From NCBI RefSeq assembly GCF_000407505.1, contig NZ_ASWE01000003.1:620001-684000 (forward strand): a stretch of 64,000 nt of DNA. Direction: 5' to 3'. Shown here one piece after another: positions 39,303 through 48,322 of this stretch (position 1 is the stretch's first letter; each line of letters starts with the position of its first letter). The DNA is from Enterococcus phoeniculicola ATCC BAA-412. Lineage in GTDB: Bacteria; Bacillota; Bacilli; Lactobacillales; Enterococcaceae. The notes under the pieces were generated by a model. That model ran no database searches. It was not told the origin of the DNA and saw only the letters and a program-made list of their open reading frames with translations. Made by a program: the position numbers and the translations under genes.

Positions 39303-40010
39303 ATGAAAATTGCTCTTGTAGAGGATAGTCATCAAGATCGCTCTAAACTTAGACGAATGATTGAAACCCAAGCGAAAAAAGATCATCTATTAATTGAGAT
39401 TGACGAATTTTCAGATGGTATTGAATTAATTGAACACTACAATAAAGGATATGACATTGTATACTTGGATATTGAAATGGCAATTATGGATGGCATGACT
39501 GCTGCTGAAAAACTACGTAAGCAAGATCAAGATGTACTGATTGTCTTTATTACCAACTTTGTGCAGCATGCGATTCGAGGCTATTCTGTGAGTGCTTCTG
39601 ATTTTTTGTTGAAACCGTTAACGGTCTTTAACTTTCAAGAACATTTTAAACGGATACTAAAAAAGCTGGAGGGAAAAGAAGAAATCTTCCTTTCTGTAAA
39701 AAGCAGCAATGAGATGCGTCGAGTAAACATTGATAACATCTACTATATTGAAAGTCAGGGACATTATCTGTACTTGAATTTGAAGGATGAGGTTGTCATT
39801 ACAATTGATACCATGAAAAATATGGAACAAAAACTAGAAAATCAAGGGTTTTTCCGTAGTAATAATGGCTACATTGTTAATTTAAAGTATGTTCGCGGGG
39901 TAGAAAAAAATGTGGTAGATGTAGGAGGACACAAGCTGCAAATCAGTCGCCCAAGAAGAAAAGCGTTTATGGAAGCATTAACGGATTACATAGGAGATGA
40001 ATTAACATGA
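39303..40010 (+). CDS. LytTR-family response regulator (AgrA-like)
   Basis: A 235-residue response regulator. The receiver domain (1-120) has the acidic pair at the start (VEDSHQD), the phosphorylated Asp56 in YLDIEM and Lys in LLKPL. The LytTR DNA-binding domain (about 130-232) has RVNIDNIYYIESQGHYLYL and FFRSNNGYIVNL. Such regulators bind direct repeats upstream of targets. The start has GGGAGG. Its 3' end overlaps the kinase gene by four bases. The GH3 gene just upstream is a possible target. Confidence 0.9.
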   Translation: MKIALVEDSHQDRSKLRRMIETQAKKDHLLIEIDEFSDGIELIEHYNKGYDIVYLDIEMAIMDGMTAAEKLRKQDQDVLIVFITNFVQHAIRGYSVSASDFLLKPLTVFNFQEHFKRILKKLEGKEEIFLSVKSSNEMRRVNIDNIYYIESQGHYLYLNLKDEVVITIDTMKNMEQKLENQGFFRSNNGYIVNLKYVRGVEKNVVDVGGHKLQISRPRRKAFMEALTDYIGDELT

Positions 40011-41314
40011 TTGGCGAGTTTCCAAATATTCCTCGAATCTATACAGCACTGGCTGAATGGCTTGCATGCTTAGTAATTATTTTTCCAAGTTTAACCAAAC
40101 CAATCCCTGTTAAAAAATATGGGTTGATGCTTTTTGCAGGAGTGGGACAGATTGCACTGCAATATATCGCAGGTATGCTCCCGCTTTTTTTCTGGGTGTT
40201 CGGTATGGGAATCAATATTCTCTGGATGTATGGGACTGTCTGGTTTCTTATGGAGAAACACCCAAAGGATTCTCTGTTTTTGACTTGTAAAGCAGTAATT
40301 ATTGCTGAATTTTCCGCTGCGATTGGGTGGCAAATCTATTGTCAATTTTTCTGGGTGGCTCAAAAACGAAGCGGTGTGATTGAAGCAATCTGTATGGGGA
40401 TTACCTTCTTACTAATCTATGCCTTTTTCTTTGTCTTAGAAAAGAAAACGAGCAATCAAGGAGCTGATTTTCGGTTTCGAAATAAAGAAATTTGGCTGGC
40501 GATATTCACTGCGCTGATTATTTTTACCATTAGCAATATTGGATTTTTACTTTCTAATACCTCTATAAATATTGGCGATTCGATTGCTATTTTTTCTATT
40601 CGAACTTTTGTTAACCTATCAGGTATCTGTATTTTATATCTGCAGCAAATTCAGACAAATGAAGAATACTTAAAGCGTGAGCTGTTAGCCATCAATAACA
40701 TGTTTAATAGTCAGTATGAACAGTATGTTGCCTATAAAGAGAATAGTGATATTATCAATCGGAAATGTCACGATTTAAAGCATCAAATTGATGTGATTCG
40801 ATCGGAAAGTGATGAGGAGAAGCGAGAGATGTATCTTGCGGAGATGGAGCTTGCGGTGAATAATTTTAATTCCACCGTTGAAACAGGTCACCCAGTGCTG
40901 GATACTATTTTAACAAGAAAAAATCTCTACTGCCTGGACCATGGAATAACCCTCTCCTGTTTGGTGGATGGTCGATTGTTGTCTTATATGAATGTAATGG
41001 ATATTTGTAGTTTATTTGGCAATGCGCTAGATAATGCGATTGAATCAGTTGAGGAAATTGTGGATAAGGAAAAAAGACTAGTCAATCTGCGGGTCAATGA
41101 AAAAGGACGCTTTATTTTAATTCGATTAGATAACTACTCTCAAGGAGAAAGAAATTTTGTTGACGGTATTCCAGAAACGACAAAAGTTGATAAGGATTCT
41201 CACGGTTATGGGATTAAAAGTATTTCTCAAGTAGCCACACAATATGAGGGAACAATGACGCTCTCTCATGATGCTCATTGGTTTACGCTAAAGGTTTTAT
41301 TACCAAAAAAATAA
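40007..41314 (+). CDS. Sensor histidine kinase of the AgrC/ComD (HPK10) type
   Basis: A 435-residue membrane kinase with six or seven helices in the first 210 residues, a coiled linker, the phosphorylated His in KCHDLKHQ, and a GHKL ATPase domain with GNALDNAIES and HGYGIKS. In this family the membrane part usually senses a peptide. I see no peptide-pheromone or AgrB-like gene nearby, so the signal is unknown. It is translationally coupled to the LytTR regulator. Confidence 0.9.
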   Translation: MIGEFPNIPRIYTALAEWLACLVIIFPSLTKPIPVKKYGLMLFAGVGQIALQYIAGMLPLFFWVFGMGINILWMYGTVWFLMEKHPKDSLFLTCKAVIIAEFSAAIGWQIYCQFFWVAQKRSGVIEAICMGITFLLIYAFFFVLEKKTSNQGADFRFRNKEIWLAIFTALIIFTISNIGFLLSNTSINIGDSIAIFSIRTFVNLSGICILYLQQIQTNEEYLKRELLAINNMFNSQYEQYVAYKENSDIINRKCHDLKHQIDVIRSESDEEKREMYLAEMELAVNNFNSTVETGHPVLDTILTRKNLYCLDHGITLSCLVDGRLLSYMNVMDICSLFGNALDNAIESVEEIVDKEKRLVNLRVNEKGRFILIRLDNYSQGERNFVDGIPETTKVDKDSHGYGIKSISQVATQYEGTMTLSHDAHWFTLKVLLPKK

Positions 41315-41419
41315 GTGCAGTTTGAGAATTGACTAGTTTTAGGGAAATAGCTGGTAGGGAGCAGTTCTTCGCTTAAGTTGATTTATTGATGGTCCGTAAA
41401 ATAAAAAAGAAGAAAGCGA

Positions 41420-41507
41420 GGATAGACGCAGCGTCTATCCTTTCGTAAGATTTGAGGAGTCCAAGACGTAGCTAAAATAGCGTTATGTCTCAGACTCTTC
41501 ATTTTTT
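41420..41507 (+). repeat. Hairpin and dispersed-repeat tail module downstream of the kinase gene
   Basis: GGATAGAC/GTCTATCC (41420-41427/41433-41440) forms a small hairpin. The repeat tail module follows: TTTCGTAAGATTTG, then outer arms GAGGAGTC/GACTCTTC (41454-41461/41493-41500, one G-T pair) and a run of six T. It probably ends the two-component operon. Confidence 0.6.
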
Positions 41508-41605
41508 ATTTAAAGGTTTTTTTTATAAATCAGGAGTGGAGCATTCAGCTTTCAAGGAAAATATGCTAAAGTAGGAGAGAACTCATGAAAGAGGAGACGA
41601 AATCA

Positions 41606-42379
41606 ATGATTTTTGATACACATACACATTTAAACGCAGAACAATTTAATGATGATATTCCAGAAACCATTCAACGAGCAGCTGAATTAGGTGTAACCGA
41701 GATGGCGGTAGTCGGTTTTGATACACCAACCATTGATAAAGCATTGTTGCTGAGCCAAGACTATGAACACATCTACAGTATTATCGGCTGGCATCCAACT
41801 GAGGCTGGAAGTTATACGAAAGAAATTGAAACACGGCTACAGCAACAGTTAACCTTACCAAAAGTAGTAGCTCTAGGAGAAATTGGGTTGGATTATCATT
41901 GGATGGAAGACCCTAAAGAGGTTCAAGATCGCGTGTTTCGCAGACAGATGGCGATTGCCAGAGAAATGAAGCTTCCTATCAGTATTCACACACGAGAGGC
42001 GTTAGAAGATACGTATAAAATTTTAAAAGAAGAAAATGTCCATGAAATCGGTGGGATTATGCATAGCTTTAGCGGAGATGGAGAATGGGCAAAGCGCTTT
42101 TTAGATTTAGGGATGCATGTTTCCTTTAGCGGAGTGGTTACATTTAAAAAGGCGTTAGATGTTCAAGAAGCTGCAGCACAAGTACCTTTGGATAAGCTTT
42201 TGGTAGAGACGGATGCGCCATATCTTGCACCTGTTCCTTATCGAGGAAAACGAAATGAGCCTGGCTATACACGCTATACAGTAGAAAAAATTGCAGAGCT
42301 AAGAAATATGCCCTTTGAAGAATTGGCAAAAATCACCACGGAAAATGCTCACAGACTTTTCCGATTGGAGCAGCTATGA
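41606..42379 (+). CDS. tatD: TatD-family metal-dependent DNase
   Basis: A 257-residue hydrolase with the TatD metal-binding residues: THTHLN at the start, [18 protein letters not shown], and ETDAPYLAP. The family has 3'-5' exonuclease activity on DNA in the cytosol. The ATG at 41606 matches usual homologue starts (MIFDTHTH) and has GAGGAG nine bases upstream. An ATG at 41585 also has a fair site (TAGGAGAG). It overlaps rnmV by four bases. The order tatD-rnmV-rsmA is conserved in Firmicutes. Confidence 0.92.
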   Translation: MIFDTHTHLNAEQFNDDIPETIQRAAELGVTEMAVVGFDTPTIDKALLLSQDYEHIYSIIGWHPTEAGSYTKEIETRLQQQLTLPKVVALGEIGLDYHWMEDPKEVQDRVFRRQMAIAREMKLPISIHTREALEDTYKILKEENVHEIGGIMHSFSGDGEWAKRFLDLGMHVSFSGVVTFKKALDVQEAAAQVPLDKLLVETDAPYLAPVPYRGKRNEPGYTRYTVEKIAELRNMPFEELAKITTENAHRLFRLEQL

Positions 42380-42945
42380 GTAAGATGACCATTGAAGAAG
42401 TGATTGTAGTTGAAGGAAAAGATGATACGAGACGCTTGCAAGAGGTGGTTAATGCCGATACGATTGAAACGATTGGTTCAGCAATCAATGAGGAAATATT
42501 AATGCAAATTGAGCATGCACAAGAAACACGCGGAGTGATTATTTTCACGGACCCTGATTTTTCTGGAGAGAAGATTCGTAAAACTATTATGGAAGTGATC
42601 CCTGATGCCAAGCATGCGTTTCTTCCAAGAAAAGAAGCGGCACCAAAAAAAAGAGGAAATAGCTTGGGTGTGGAGCATGCAAGTGATGCAGCAATCATCG
42701 AGGCATTGCAAAAGGTAGTTACTCCGGTCATACATCAGGAGACAGCCCCCCTCATCACACGTGAAGATTTAATCGATTATGGATTAATTGCAGGCGAGAA
42801 AGCTAAAGAGCGCAGAGAGCGATTAGGTGATGAGCTGAGAATAGGGTATACCAATGGCAAGCAGCTGGAGAAACGATTGAAAATGTTTCGGATTACGCCT
42901 GCTGAACTTTCAGCAGCAATGAAAAAAGTGGAGGAATCAATTTGA
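42376..42945 (+). CDS. rnmV: Ribonuclease M5
   Basis: A 189-residue Toprim-domain enzyme that trims precursor 5S rRNA. The Toprim motifs are the Glu in [10 protein letters not shown] and the DxD in [11 protein letters not shown]. The length matches B. subtilis RNase M5. It overlaps the genes on both sides, so the three proteins are translated together. Confidence 0.95.
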   Translation: MSKMTIEEVIVVEGKDDTRRLQEVVNADTIETIGSAINEEILMQIEHAQETRGVIIFTDPDFSGEKIRKTIMEVIPDAKHAFLPRKEAAPKKRGNSLGVEHASDAAIIEALQKVVTPVIHQETAPLITREDLIDYGLIAGEKAKERRERLGDELRIGYTNGKQLEKRLKMFRITPAELSAAMKKVEESI

Positions 42946-43823
42946 CAGACTATAAAGAAATCGCAACCCCTTCAAGAACAAAAGAAATATTGAAAACACA
43001 TGGTTTTCAATTTAAAAAAAGTTTAGGTCAAAATTTCCTAACTGAGCCCAATATTTTGCGTAAAATTGTTGAAACAGCACAAATTGACAAGCAGACAAAT
43101 GTAATTGAAGTAGGCCCTGGGATTGGGGCATTGACAGAACAGCTTGCGTTACACGCCAATAAAGTGCTGGCATATGAGATTGATGATCGATTGATTCCCG
43201 TTTTGGAAGATACGCTACAACGTTATCCAAATGTAAACGTGATTCATCAAGATGTGTTAAAAGCAAATTTAATAGAAACAACGCAAGAAAACTTCCCGGA
43301 AGAGTTTCCGATAAAAGTAGTTGCGAATCTGCCTTACTATATTACTACCCCAATTATGATGCACTTTCTTGAATCTGAGTTAAATGTATCTGAAATGGTA
43401 GTTATGATGCAAAAAGAAGTAGCTGACCGTATCTCTGCTAAACCGGGAACAAAAGCGTATGGCTCATTAACAATAGCTGTTCAGTATTTTATGGAAGCAT
43501 CTATCGCATTTATCGTACCGAAAACAGTTTTTATCCCACAGCCAAATGTGGATTCAGCGATTTTGAAGTTGACGAAAAGAGATAAACCCGCTGTTGAAGT
43601 AACGGATGAAAAAGAATTCTTTAAACTAACAAAGGCTTCATTCCAGTCCCGAAGAAAAACTTTATGGAATAATCTTCAACAAACATATGGAAAAACAGAG
43701 GAAGTAAAAGCTTGGTTAGCAAAAAGCTTGGAAATCGCTGGAATAGACCCCGGTCGTAGAGGAGAAACACTGTCGTTAGCTGAGTTTGCTGCATTAAGTA
43801 ATGCGATGGAAGAAAATAAATAA
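42942..43823 (+). CDS. rsmA: 16S rRNA dimethyladenosine transferase
   Basis: A 293-residue methyltransferase (RsmA, formerly KsgA) that dimethylates A1518 and A1519 of 16S rRNA in late small-subunit assembly. The SAM loop is [15 protein letters not shown] and the catalytic motif is [10 protein letters not shown]. The start is TTG, six bases after GGAGG, overlapping the rnmV stop. Loss of this enzyme is known to cause kasugamycin resistance. Repeat R6 begins 12 bases after the stop. Confidence 0.95.
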   Translation: MTDYKEIATPSRTKEILKTHGFQFKKSLGQNFLTEPNILRKIVETAQIDKQTNVIEVGPGIGALTEQLALHANKVLAYEIDDRLIPVLEDTLQRYPNVNVIHQDVLKANLIETTQENFPEEFPIKVVANLPYYITTPIMMHFLESELNVSEMVVMMQKEVADRISAKPGTKAYGSLTIAVQYFMEASIAFIVPKTVFIPQPNVDSAILKLTKRDKPAVEVTDEKEFFKLTKASFQSRRKTLWNNLQQTYGKTEEVKAWLAKSLEIAGIDPGRRGETLSLAEFAALSNAMEENK

Positions 43824-43835
43824 GTCAGTGAGGGA

Positions 43836-44069
43836 GAGGTCGGAACAGAAGTGTTCAGCTCCGAGAACAGGTACTGCGCATCATCGGAAATGAAACTTCG
43901 TGGATTTGCAGCCCCAAGTAGGTACTGTGAATCATCGAAAGTGAAACTTCCGTGAGTTCCAGCAATAAGAAGGCATTCACGAAGATTGCTCCTCAAATCT
44001 TTGGGACTAGGTACGTTTTCTACATCTATTTCAGCTTATTTTGAAGCCTTCAACTCTCGCATGTCCCAT
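43836..44069. repeat. Composite hairpin repeat R6 (rearranged copy)
   Basis: It starts with the family end sequence (GGTCGGAACAGAAGTGTTC, then CTCCGAGAA). Two diverged copies of module B follow in tandem (about 43868-43903 and 43919-43955: GTACTG-GCATCATCG-type). Part of the core (AATAAGAAGGCATTCACGAAG to CAAATCTTTGGGA) comes next, with about 20 unrelated bases inserted, and the start of module D (CCTTCAACTC) ends it. The tail module is missing. Confidence 0.7.
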
Positions 44070-44090
44070 CTTTGCTCTTCTGATAAACTT

Positions 44091-44147
44091 AAAAATGTCT
44101 TGGATGACTGTGAAAGCCTATTTCATTTATCCAAGGCATTTTTTTAT
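44091..44147 (+). terminator. Intrinsic terminator before the TPP riboswitch
   Basis: AAAATGTCTTGGAT (44092-44105) pairs with ATCCAAGGCATTTT (44129-44142) and a T run follows. It ends transcription from rsmA. The -10 TATAAT at 44156-44161 then starts the thiamine operon. Confidence 0.75.
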
Positions 44148-44171
44148 TTCTATGTTATAATGGAAGCAGTT

Positions 44172-44320
44172 ACTAGGGGAGTCTTTTTTTGACTGAGATG
44201 TTCATACGAACGGACCCTTTGAACCTGTAAGTTGAGACTTGCGTAGGGAAGTAGTCTAAAAATCATTCATGAATTCGTAGACACTTCATGCAGGGATGCC
44301 CTGTTTGTGGTGTTTTTTTG
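44172..44320 (+). ncRNA. TPP riboswitch (THI element) with terminator
   Basis: The aptamer (44172-44256) has all conserved parts: CTAGGGGAGTC, ACTGAGATG, ACCCTTTGAACCTGT and GCGTAGGGAAGT. An expression platform follows with a terminator (GCAGGG/CCCTG inside ACAC/GTGT arms, then seven T at about 44311-44319). Thiamine diphosphate should favour termination and so repress the tenA-thiM-thiD-thiE operon. Confidence 0.96.
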
Positions 44321-44358
44321 ATTAGAAGCTTCTTTCCAAAAAAATTGAGGAGGAGACT

Positions 44359-45033
44359 ATGTTTACAGAAAGAATTAGAAAAAAGGCAGAACCAATTTGG
44401 CAAAAGAGTATGGCGCATCCGTTCATAGAAGGATTGCAAAAGGGGACGTTATCAAAAGAAAGCTTTCGTTTTTATTTAATTCAAGATTATTTTTATTTAA
44501 AAGCATTTGGTGAGATTCACCAAATTGCGAGTCAAAATACCAATGATCCAGAAATAAAAGAATTATTTATGAAAAACATTGCAGGGATAGAAAGCTCTGA
44601 GATTTCTGTAAGAGAGACATTTTTTAAAGAACTAGCAATTACAGAAGAAGAAATTCGTCAAACGGAAATCGCACCTAATACGTACCATTACATTACTCAT
44701 ATGTATAAAGAAGCCTATTCAAAAAGTGTGGGACGAACGGTTGCCGCGTTGCTGCCCTGTTACTGGCTCTATCAAGAAATAGGAGAGGCATTAATTTTAA
44801 AAGGCTCACCAGATTCTTTGTATCAGCGATGGATTGAAACCTATGACAGTTCAGGATATAAGGCAACTGTAGATAGGCAAAAGAAGGTGACAAACAAGTT
44901 AGCAAGTGTAGCATCAGAAACTGAACGTAAGCAAATGGAACAGGCGTTTCTCATCAGTAGTTATGAAGAGCTGTATTTCTGGGAAATGGGCTATCAAAAA
45001 GAAGAATGGAGCGATAAGTATGTATCCCTATAA
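44359..45033 (+). CDS. tenA: Thiaminase II / aminopyrimidine aminohydrolase
   Basis: A 224-residue all-helical enzyme that hydrolyses degraded thiamine (aminopyrimidines) to hydroxymethylpyrimidine for salvage. The catalytic Cys134 is in LLPCYWLYQEIG, and Glu and Tyr residues of the active site lie in YEELYFWEMGY at the end. It is first behind the TPP riboswitch, with GGAGGAG before the ATG, and overlaps thiM by 14 bases. Confidence 0.94.
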   Translation: MFTERIRKKAEPIWQKSMAHPFIEGLQKGTLSKESFRFYLIQDYFYLKAFGEIHQIASQNTNDPEIKELFMKNIAGIESSEISVRETFFKELAITEEEIRQTEIAPNTYHYITHMYKEAYSKSVGRTVAALLPCYWLYQEIGEALILKGSPDSLYQRWIETYDSSGYKATVDRQKKVTNKLASVASETERKQMEQAFLISSYEELYFWEMGYQKEEWSDKYVSL

Positions 45034-45823
45034 ATTAGTTGATGAAGTAAGAGAAAAAAATCCATTAGTGCACAATATCACCAATATCGTGGTGGCTAAT
45101 GATTCTGCAAATGGTCTTTTGGCTATTGGTGCCTCTCCATTTATGTCAAGTGCGGTTGAAGAAATGGAGGAAGTGGCATCTATTGCTAACGTAGTCGTTT
45201 TAAATATGGGTACGCTAAGCAAAGAACAGATAGAAGCTATGGAAATCGCTGGGAAAACAGCAAAAAAATTAGGTAAGCCTGTGGTATTTGATCCAGTAGG
45301 AATTGGCGCAACTACCTTTAGAAAACAAGAAGGCATTCGATTAATTCAGGAAATTAAGCCGACACTGATTCGAGGCAATGCTGGGGAAATTGCAACACTT
45401 GCTGAAGTTGAGTGGGCAGCTAAAGGAGTCGATGCAGGTTCTGGTGAAGCAGATGTCGTTGAAATGGCAAAAAAAGTAGCAAAAAATTATCAAACTTTTG
45501 TTGCGGTAAGTGGTGTAGAAGATGTGATTACAGATGGCGAAAAAACTTATTTAGTAAAGAACGGTACGGAATATTTTCCTTATATGACAGGTGCAGGCTG
45601 TCTTCATTCGTGTGTATGTGGGGCGTACCTTACACTAACAGAGCATCCTGAGATTGAACAAGTGGTGATTGCTAGTACGATGTATGCATTAGCTGGCGAA
45701 TTGGTTGCTGACTTGTTGCCGATTTTGGCGGTAGGTACCTTTAGAACGAATTTACTAGATCAGTTGAGCCAGATTAGTAGTATAACAGTAGAAGAAAATG
45801 CACGAATTGAAAGGATTGAATAA
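45020..45823 (+). CDS. thiM: Hydroxyethylthiazole kinase
   Basis: A 267-residue ribokinase-fold enzyme that phosphorylates the salvaged thiazole moiety. The thiazole-binding start PLVHNITNIVV, the segment VFDPVGIGAT and the catalytic TGAGCLHSC (Cys replaces none of the anion-hole glycines) are all as in ThiM. The ATG at 45020 follows GGAGCGATAAGT. It overlaps tenA and precedes thiD by one base. Confidence 0.94.
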   Translation: MYPYKLVDEVREKNPLVHNITNIVVANDSANGLLAIGASPFMSSAVEEMEEVASIANVVVLNMGTLSKEQIEAMEIAGKTAKKLGKPVVFDPVGIGATTFRKQEGIRLIQEIKPTLIRGNAGEIATLAEVEWAAKGVDAGSGEADVVEMAKKVAKNYQTFVAVSGVEDVITDGEKTYLVKNGTEYFPYMTGAGCLHSCVCGAYLTLTEHPEIEQVVIASTMYALAGELVADLLPILAVGTFRTNLLDQLSQISSITVEENARIERIE

Positions 45824-45824
45824 G

Positions 45825-46640
45825 ATGAATGGAACAACACAAGCATTAACGATTGCAGGATTTGATGGCGGTGGCGGGGCAGGGATGCAGGCGGATCTGA
45901 AAACATTTCAAGAGCGCTTTGTTTTTGGCACCTCTGTACTAACCGCTTTACCGATTCAAAATACTAAAGGGGTCACGAATGTCTTTGACTTGCCGATGGA
46001 TGCAATTGAAGAGCAGCTGGTGAGCATTAAAGATGACTTTCGCATATCGGCGGTAAAAACAGGCATGCTGTTTACTGCCGAAATTACCGCACTAGTTGCT
46101 GAGTTTTTAAGAACAGCTGATTTCGGTCCGTTAGTCGTTGATCCAGTAATGATTGCAAAAAGCGGACATGCTTTATTAAAGGATTCCGCTGTTCAGGCGG
46201 TCAAAGAAGAATTGCTGCCGTTAGCATATGTGGTAACACCTAACGTTCCAGAAGCGGAAGTGTTAACTGGGCGAACAATTACAACTAAAGAAGAAATGAT
46301 CAAAGCAGGAAGAGAAATTCAGCAAATGGGTGCAAAAAATGTCGTTGTTAAGGGTGGGCACCATCTTGAGGGCATAAATTCAGAGGATATGCTTTTATTG
46401 GAAAACGGACAAGTTGAATGGCTTTTCGGAAAGCGGATTGATACGAAAAATACACATGGAACAGGCTGTACATTTTCAGCTTGTATCACAGCAGAATTAG
46501 CAAAGGGGTATAGTGTCTTTGAGGCTGTTACTACCGCTAAAGCCTATATTCAAGCGGCTATTGAAGATGGGCTTTCTGTAGGGAACGGGAATGGACCAAC
46601 TAATCACTGGGCGTATCGAAAGGTTGAAAACAATGAGTAA
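45825..46640 (+). CDS. thiD: Hydroxymethylpyrimidine (phosphate) kinase
   Basis: A 271-residue ribokinase-fold enzyme that phosphorylates hydroxymethylpyrimidine twice. Motifs are GFDGGGGAGMQADLKTF, VVDPVMIAKSG and the catalytic GTGCTFSACI. The first motif has Gly where many homologues have Ser (DGGGG for DPSGG), which is a mild variation. The start at 45825 follows AAAGGATTGA. It overlaps thiE by eight bases. Confidence 0.94.
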   Translation: MNGTTQALTIAGFDGGGGAGMQADLKTFQERFVFGTSVLTALPIQNTKGVTNVFDLPMDAIEEQLVSIKDDFRISAVKTGMLFTAEITALVAEFLRTADFGPLVVDPVMIAKSGHALLKDSAVQAVKEELLPLAYVVTPNVPEAEVLTGRTITTKEEMIKAGREIQQMGAKNVVVKGGHHLEGINSEDMLLLENGQVEWLFGKRIDTKNTHGTGCTFSACITAELAKGYSVFEAVTTAKAYIQAAIEDGLSVGNGNGPTNHWAYRKVENNE

Positions 46641-47271
46641 AGTAGAAGAGATGCTGGCAGTTTATTTTATTTCCGGGACACAAGATATTGTTAAAGGGAG
46701 TTTATTTTCTGTTTTAGAAGAAGCATTGAAGGCGGGGATTACATGCTTTCAATATCGTGAGAAAGGAAAAGGGAGTCTAAGTAATCCCGTTGAAATTGAG
46801 GAAACAGCAAGAACCTGCCAATTGCTTTGTCAAAAATATAAAGTTCCTTTTTTAATCAATGATGATGTGGAGCTAGCACTAAAAATTGGTGCGGATGGTG
46901 TTCATGTTGGACAAGGAGATCAAGCAATTGAAGAAGTACTTGAACTGTTTCATGGGAAAATTGTTGGTTTATCTTGCGAAACACAAGAACATGTAGAAAT
47001 TGCGAACCAGCTTTCTGAAATCAGTTATTATGGGATTGGACCTGTTTTTGGCACGATTTCTAAAGCGGATGCTGTTCAGCCAATTGGACTTGATAAATTG
47101 GATAGATATGCGAAGCTTGCTGAAAAACCAGTGGTAGCCATTGGTGGAATTAGTATGAAAAATGGGCAAGAAGTGCTAAATACTGCGGTGGCGGGAGTCT
47201 CTGTCATCTCTGCGATTACACGAGCAGAGTCAATTAGTGAAGCTGTTCATGCATTCAAACGAAATAAATAA
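46633..47271 (+). CDS. thiE: Thiamine-phosphate synthase
   Basis: A 212-residue TIM-barrel enzyme that joins the pyrimidine and thiazole phosphates to thiamine phosphate. Motifs are FQYREKGKGS, LINDDVELAL, DGVHVGQGD, GPVFGTISKADA and VAIGGIS. With tenA, thiM and thiD it makes a pure salvage pathway: no thiC, thiG or other de novo genes are present. The start at 46633 has AAAGGTTG upstream. Confidence 0.94.
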   Translation: MSKVEEMLAVYFISGTQDIVKGSLFSVLEEALKAGITCFQYREKGKGSLSNPVEIEETARTCQLLCQKYKVPFLINDDVELALKIGADGVHVGQGDQAIEEVLELFHGKIVGLSCETQEHVEIANQLSEISYYGIGPVFGTISKADAVQPIGLDKLDRYAKLAEKPVVAIGGISMKNGQEVLNTAVAGVSVISAITRAESISEAVHAFKRNK

Positions 47272-47337
47272 ACTATTTTTCACAGCTAGTGTTGATGAGG
47301 AGCGGCTTAGAAAAAGGAGCTGTTTTCTACTTCTGAT

Positions 47338-47397
47338 ATTTATTCAGAGCCTATGAGAGTTGGCGTAACTATTGTAGTTATGTTCAGCTCTTTTTGT
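47338..47397 (+). repeat. Dispersed repeat, tail module (terminator of the thi operon)
   Basis: After ATTTATTCAGAGCC comes a hairpin, GAGTTGG (47357-47363) with TCAGCTC (47384-47390) and TAACT/AGTTA inside, followed by TTTTT. The outer arms pair partly through G-U pairs. It is the right shape and place for the operon's terminator. Confidence 0.65.
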
Positions 47398-47490
47398 TTC
47401 CATTGCCTTATGAATGTTTTACACACCATTTCTTAGACAATTAGCAAATCGCGTTCCTTGCTTGGAGAGAAAATTTTTTTTACTCATAGT

Positions 47491-47554
47491 ATGTGTCTTG
47501 ACACATTTTCGATGGTGGCGTAGAATGGATTTTAATTAGGTGTCTTGACACCTA
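47491..47554 (+). promoter_or_regulatory. Promoter with two NiaR-type operators
   Basis: TTGACA (47498-47503) and TAGAAT (47521-47526) have a 17-base spacer. The -35 lies inside ATGTGTCTTGACACAT (47491-47506), and a second copy, AGGTGTCTTGACACCT (47538-47553), lies after the -10, 47 bases from the first, centre to centre. Both fit the known NiaR (YrxA) site, a nicotinate-responsive repressor of NAD genes. Confidence 0.8.
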
Positions 47555-47580
47555 TAAGATAAAGGTAGGGAGTTTTATAG

Positions 47581-48213
47581 ATGAAAAAGAATTCAGTTCG
47601 ACAGCTTACGATTACAGCATTACTAATCGCAATGGGAATTATCATTCCTATGGTGATGCCTAAAATTATGATTCCACCCGCTTCATTTACATTAGCAAGT
47701 CACGTGCCATTATTTATTGCGATGTTTTTTGCTCCTGGAGTTGCGATAGCCGTTGCTTTAGGCACCGCATTTGGTTTCTTTTTATCCTCGCCTGTGATTA
47801 TTGCATTACGCGCGCTATCACATATTGTTTTTGCATTGATTGGTGCATGGTATCTGAAAAAAAGACCAGAGATTGTTTTGGTCAATGGAAAATTTTCATT
47901 TGCGAATCTTCGGTTTCAAAGTTTCAATCTGATAATTGGTCTGATTCATTCAGCGGTGGAAATGTTGGTTGTTAGTATATTTTTCTTTATGGGGAATATG
48001 CCGGATACTTATTATGCAGATGGATACTTTTATACAGTATTTGTATTAATGGGTATTGGCGGTTTGATTCACAGCTTTGTTGATTATAATATTGCTTATT
48101 TTGTTGCCGGAACTTTAAGTAAACATTTTGATATTCCAATCTTTACGATGGCAAAAAAGAAAAGAAACGATTCAGTGATTCCTTTCCCAAATAAAGTGAA
48201 CCCTTCCCGCTGA
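47581..48213 (+). CDS. niaX: Niacin ECF transporter S component, NiaX-like
   Basis: A 210-residue membrane protein with about six helices and a hydrophilic basic end. The start (KKNSVRQLTITALLIAMGI) and the GVAIAVALGTAFGFFLSSP region fit substrate-binding subunits of energy-coupling factor transporters. Two NiaR-type operators in front make niacin the best guess for the vitamin, matching the predicted NiaX family. ATPase and T subunits would come from a shared ECF module elsewhere. GGGAG lies eight bases before the ATG. Confidence 0.8.
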   Translation: MKKNSVRQLTITALLIAMGIIIPMVMPKIMIPPASFTLASHVPLFIAMFFAPGVAIAVALGTAFGFFLSSPVIIALRALSHIVFALIGAWYLKKRPEIVLVNGKFSFANLRFQSFNLIIGLIHSAVEMLVVSIFFFMGNMPDTYYADGYFYTVFVLMGIGGLIHSFVDYNIAYFVAGTLSKHFDIPIFTMAKKKRNDSVIPFPNKVNPSR

Positions 48214-48256
48214 TAGGATAAACGAATGAAAGAAGTTTCCTAAAAAAATAGAGGAG

Positions 48257-48292
48257 TAAAAAACCGATCAAATTTCTTTGATCGGTTTTTTA
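48257..48292. terminator. Bidirectional terminator
   Basis: AAAAACCGATCAAA pairs with TTTGATCGGTTTTT around a four-base loop. It separates niaX from the convergent ada gene. Confidence 0.9.
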
Positions 48293-48322
48293 GGTGTACA
48301 TTCGTGATAGAGAAATTGCTAT

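Noticed and set aside
42333-42731. A 132-codon minus-strand frame over rnmV.
   Set aside because: It is the antisense shadow of rnmV and tatD, which are certain genes.
43868-43955. The tandem GTACTG...CATCATCG blocks in R6 as a CRISPR-like array.
   Set aside because: There are only two diverged copies, no spacers of equal size and no cas genes. They are module B of the dispersed repeat.
43986-44192. A 68-codon frame across repeat R6 and the thiamine promoter.
   Set aside because: It lies in repeat and terminator sequence and runs into the TPP riboswitch promoter.
47491-47554. A second TPP or other vitamin riboswitch in front of niaX.
   Set aside because: None of the aptamer motifs is present, while two NiaR palindromes and a promoter explain the region.
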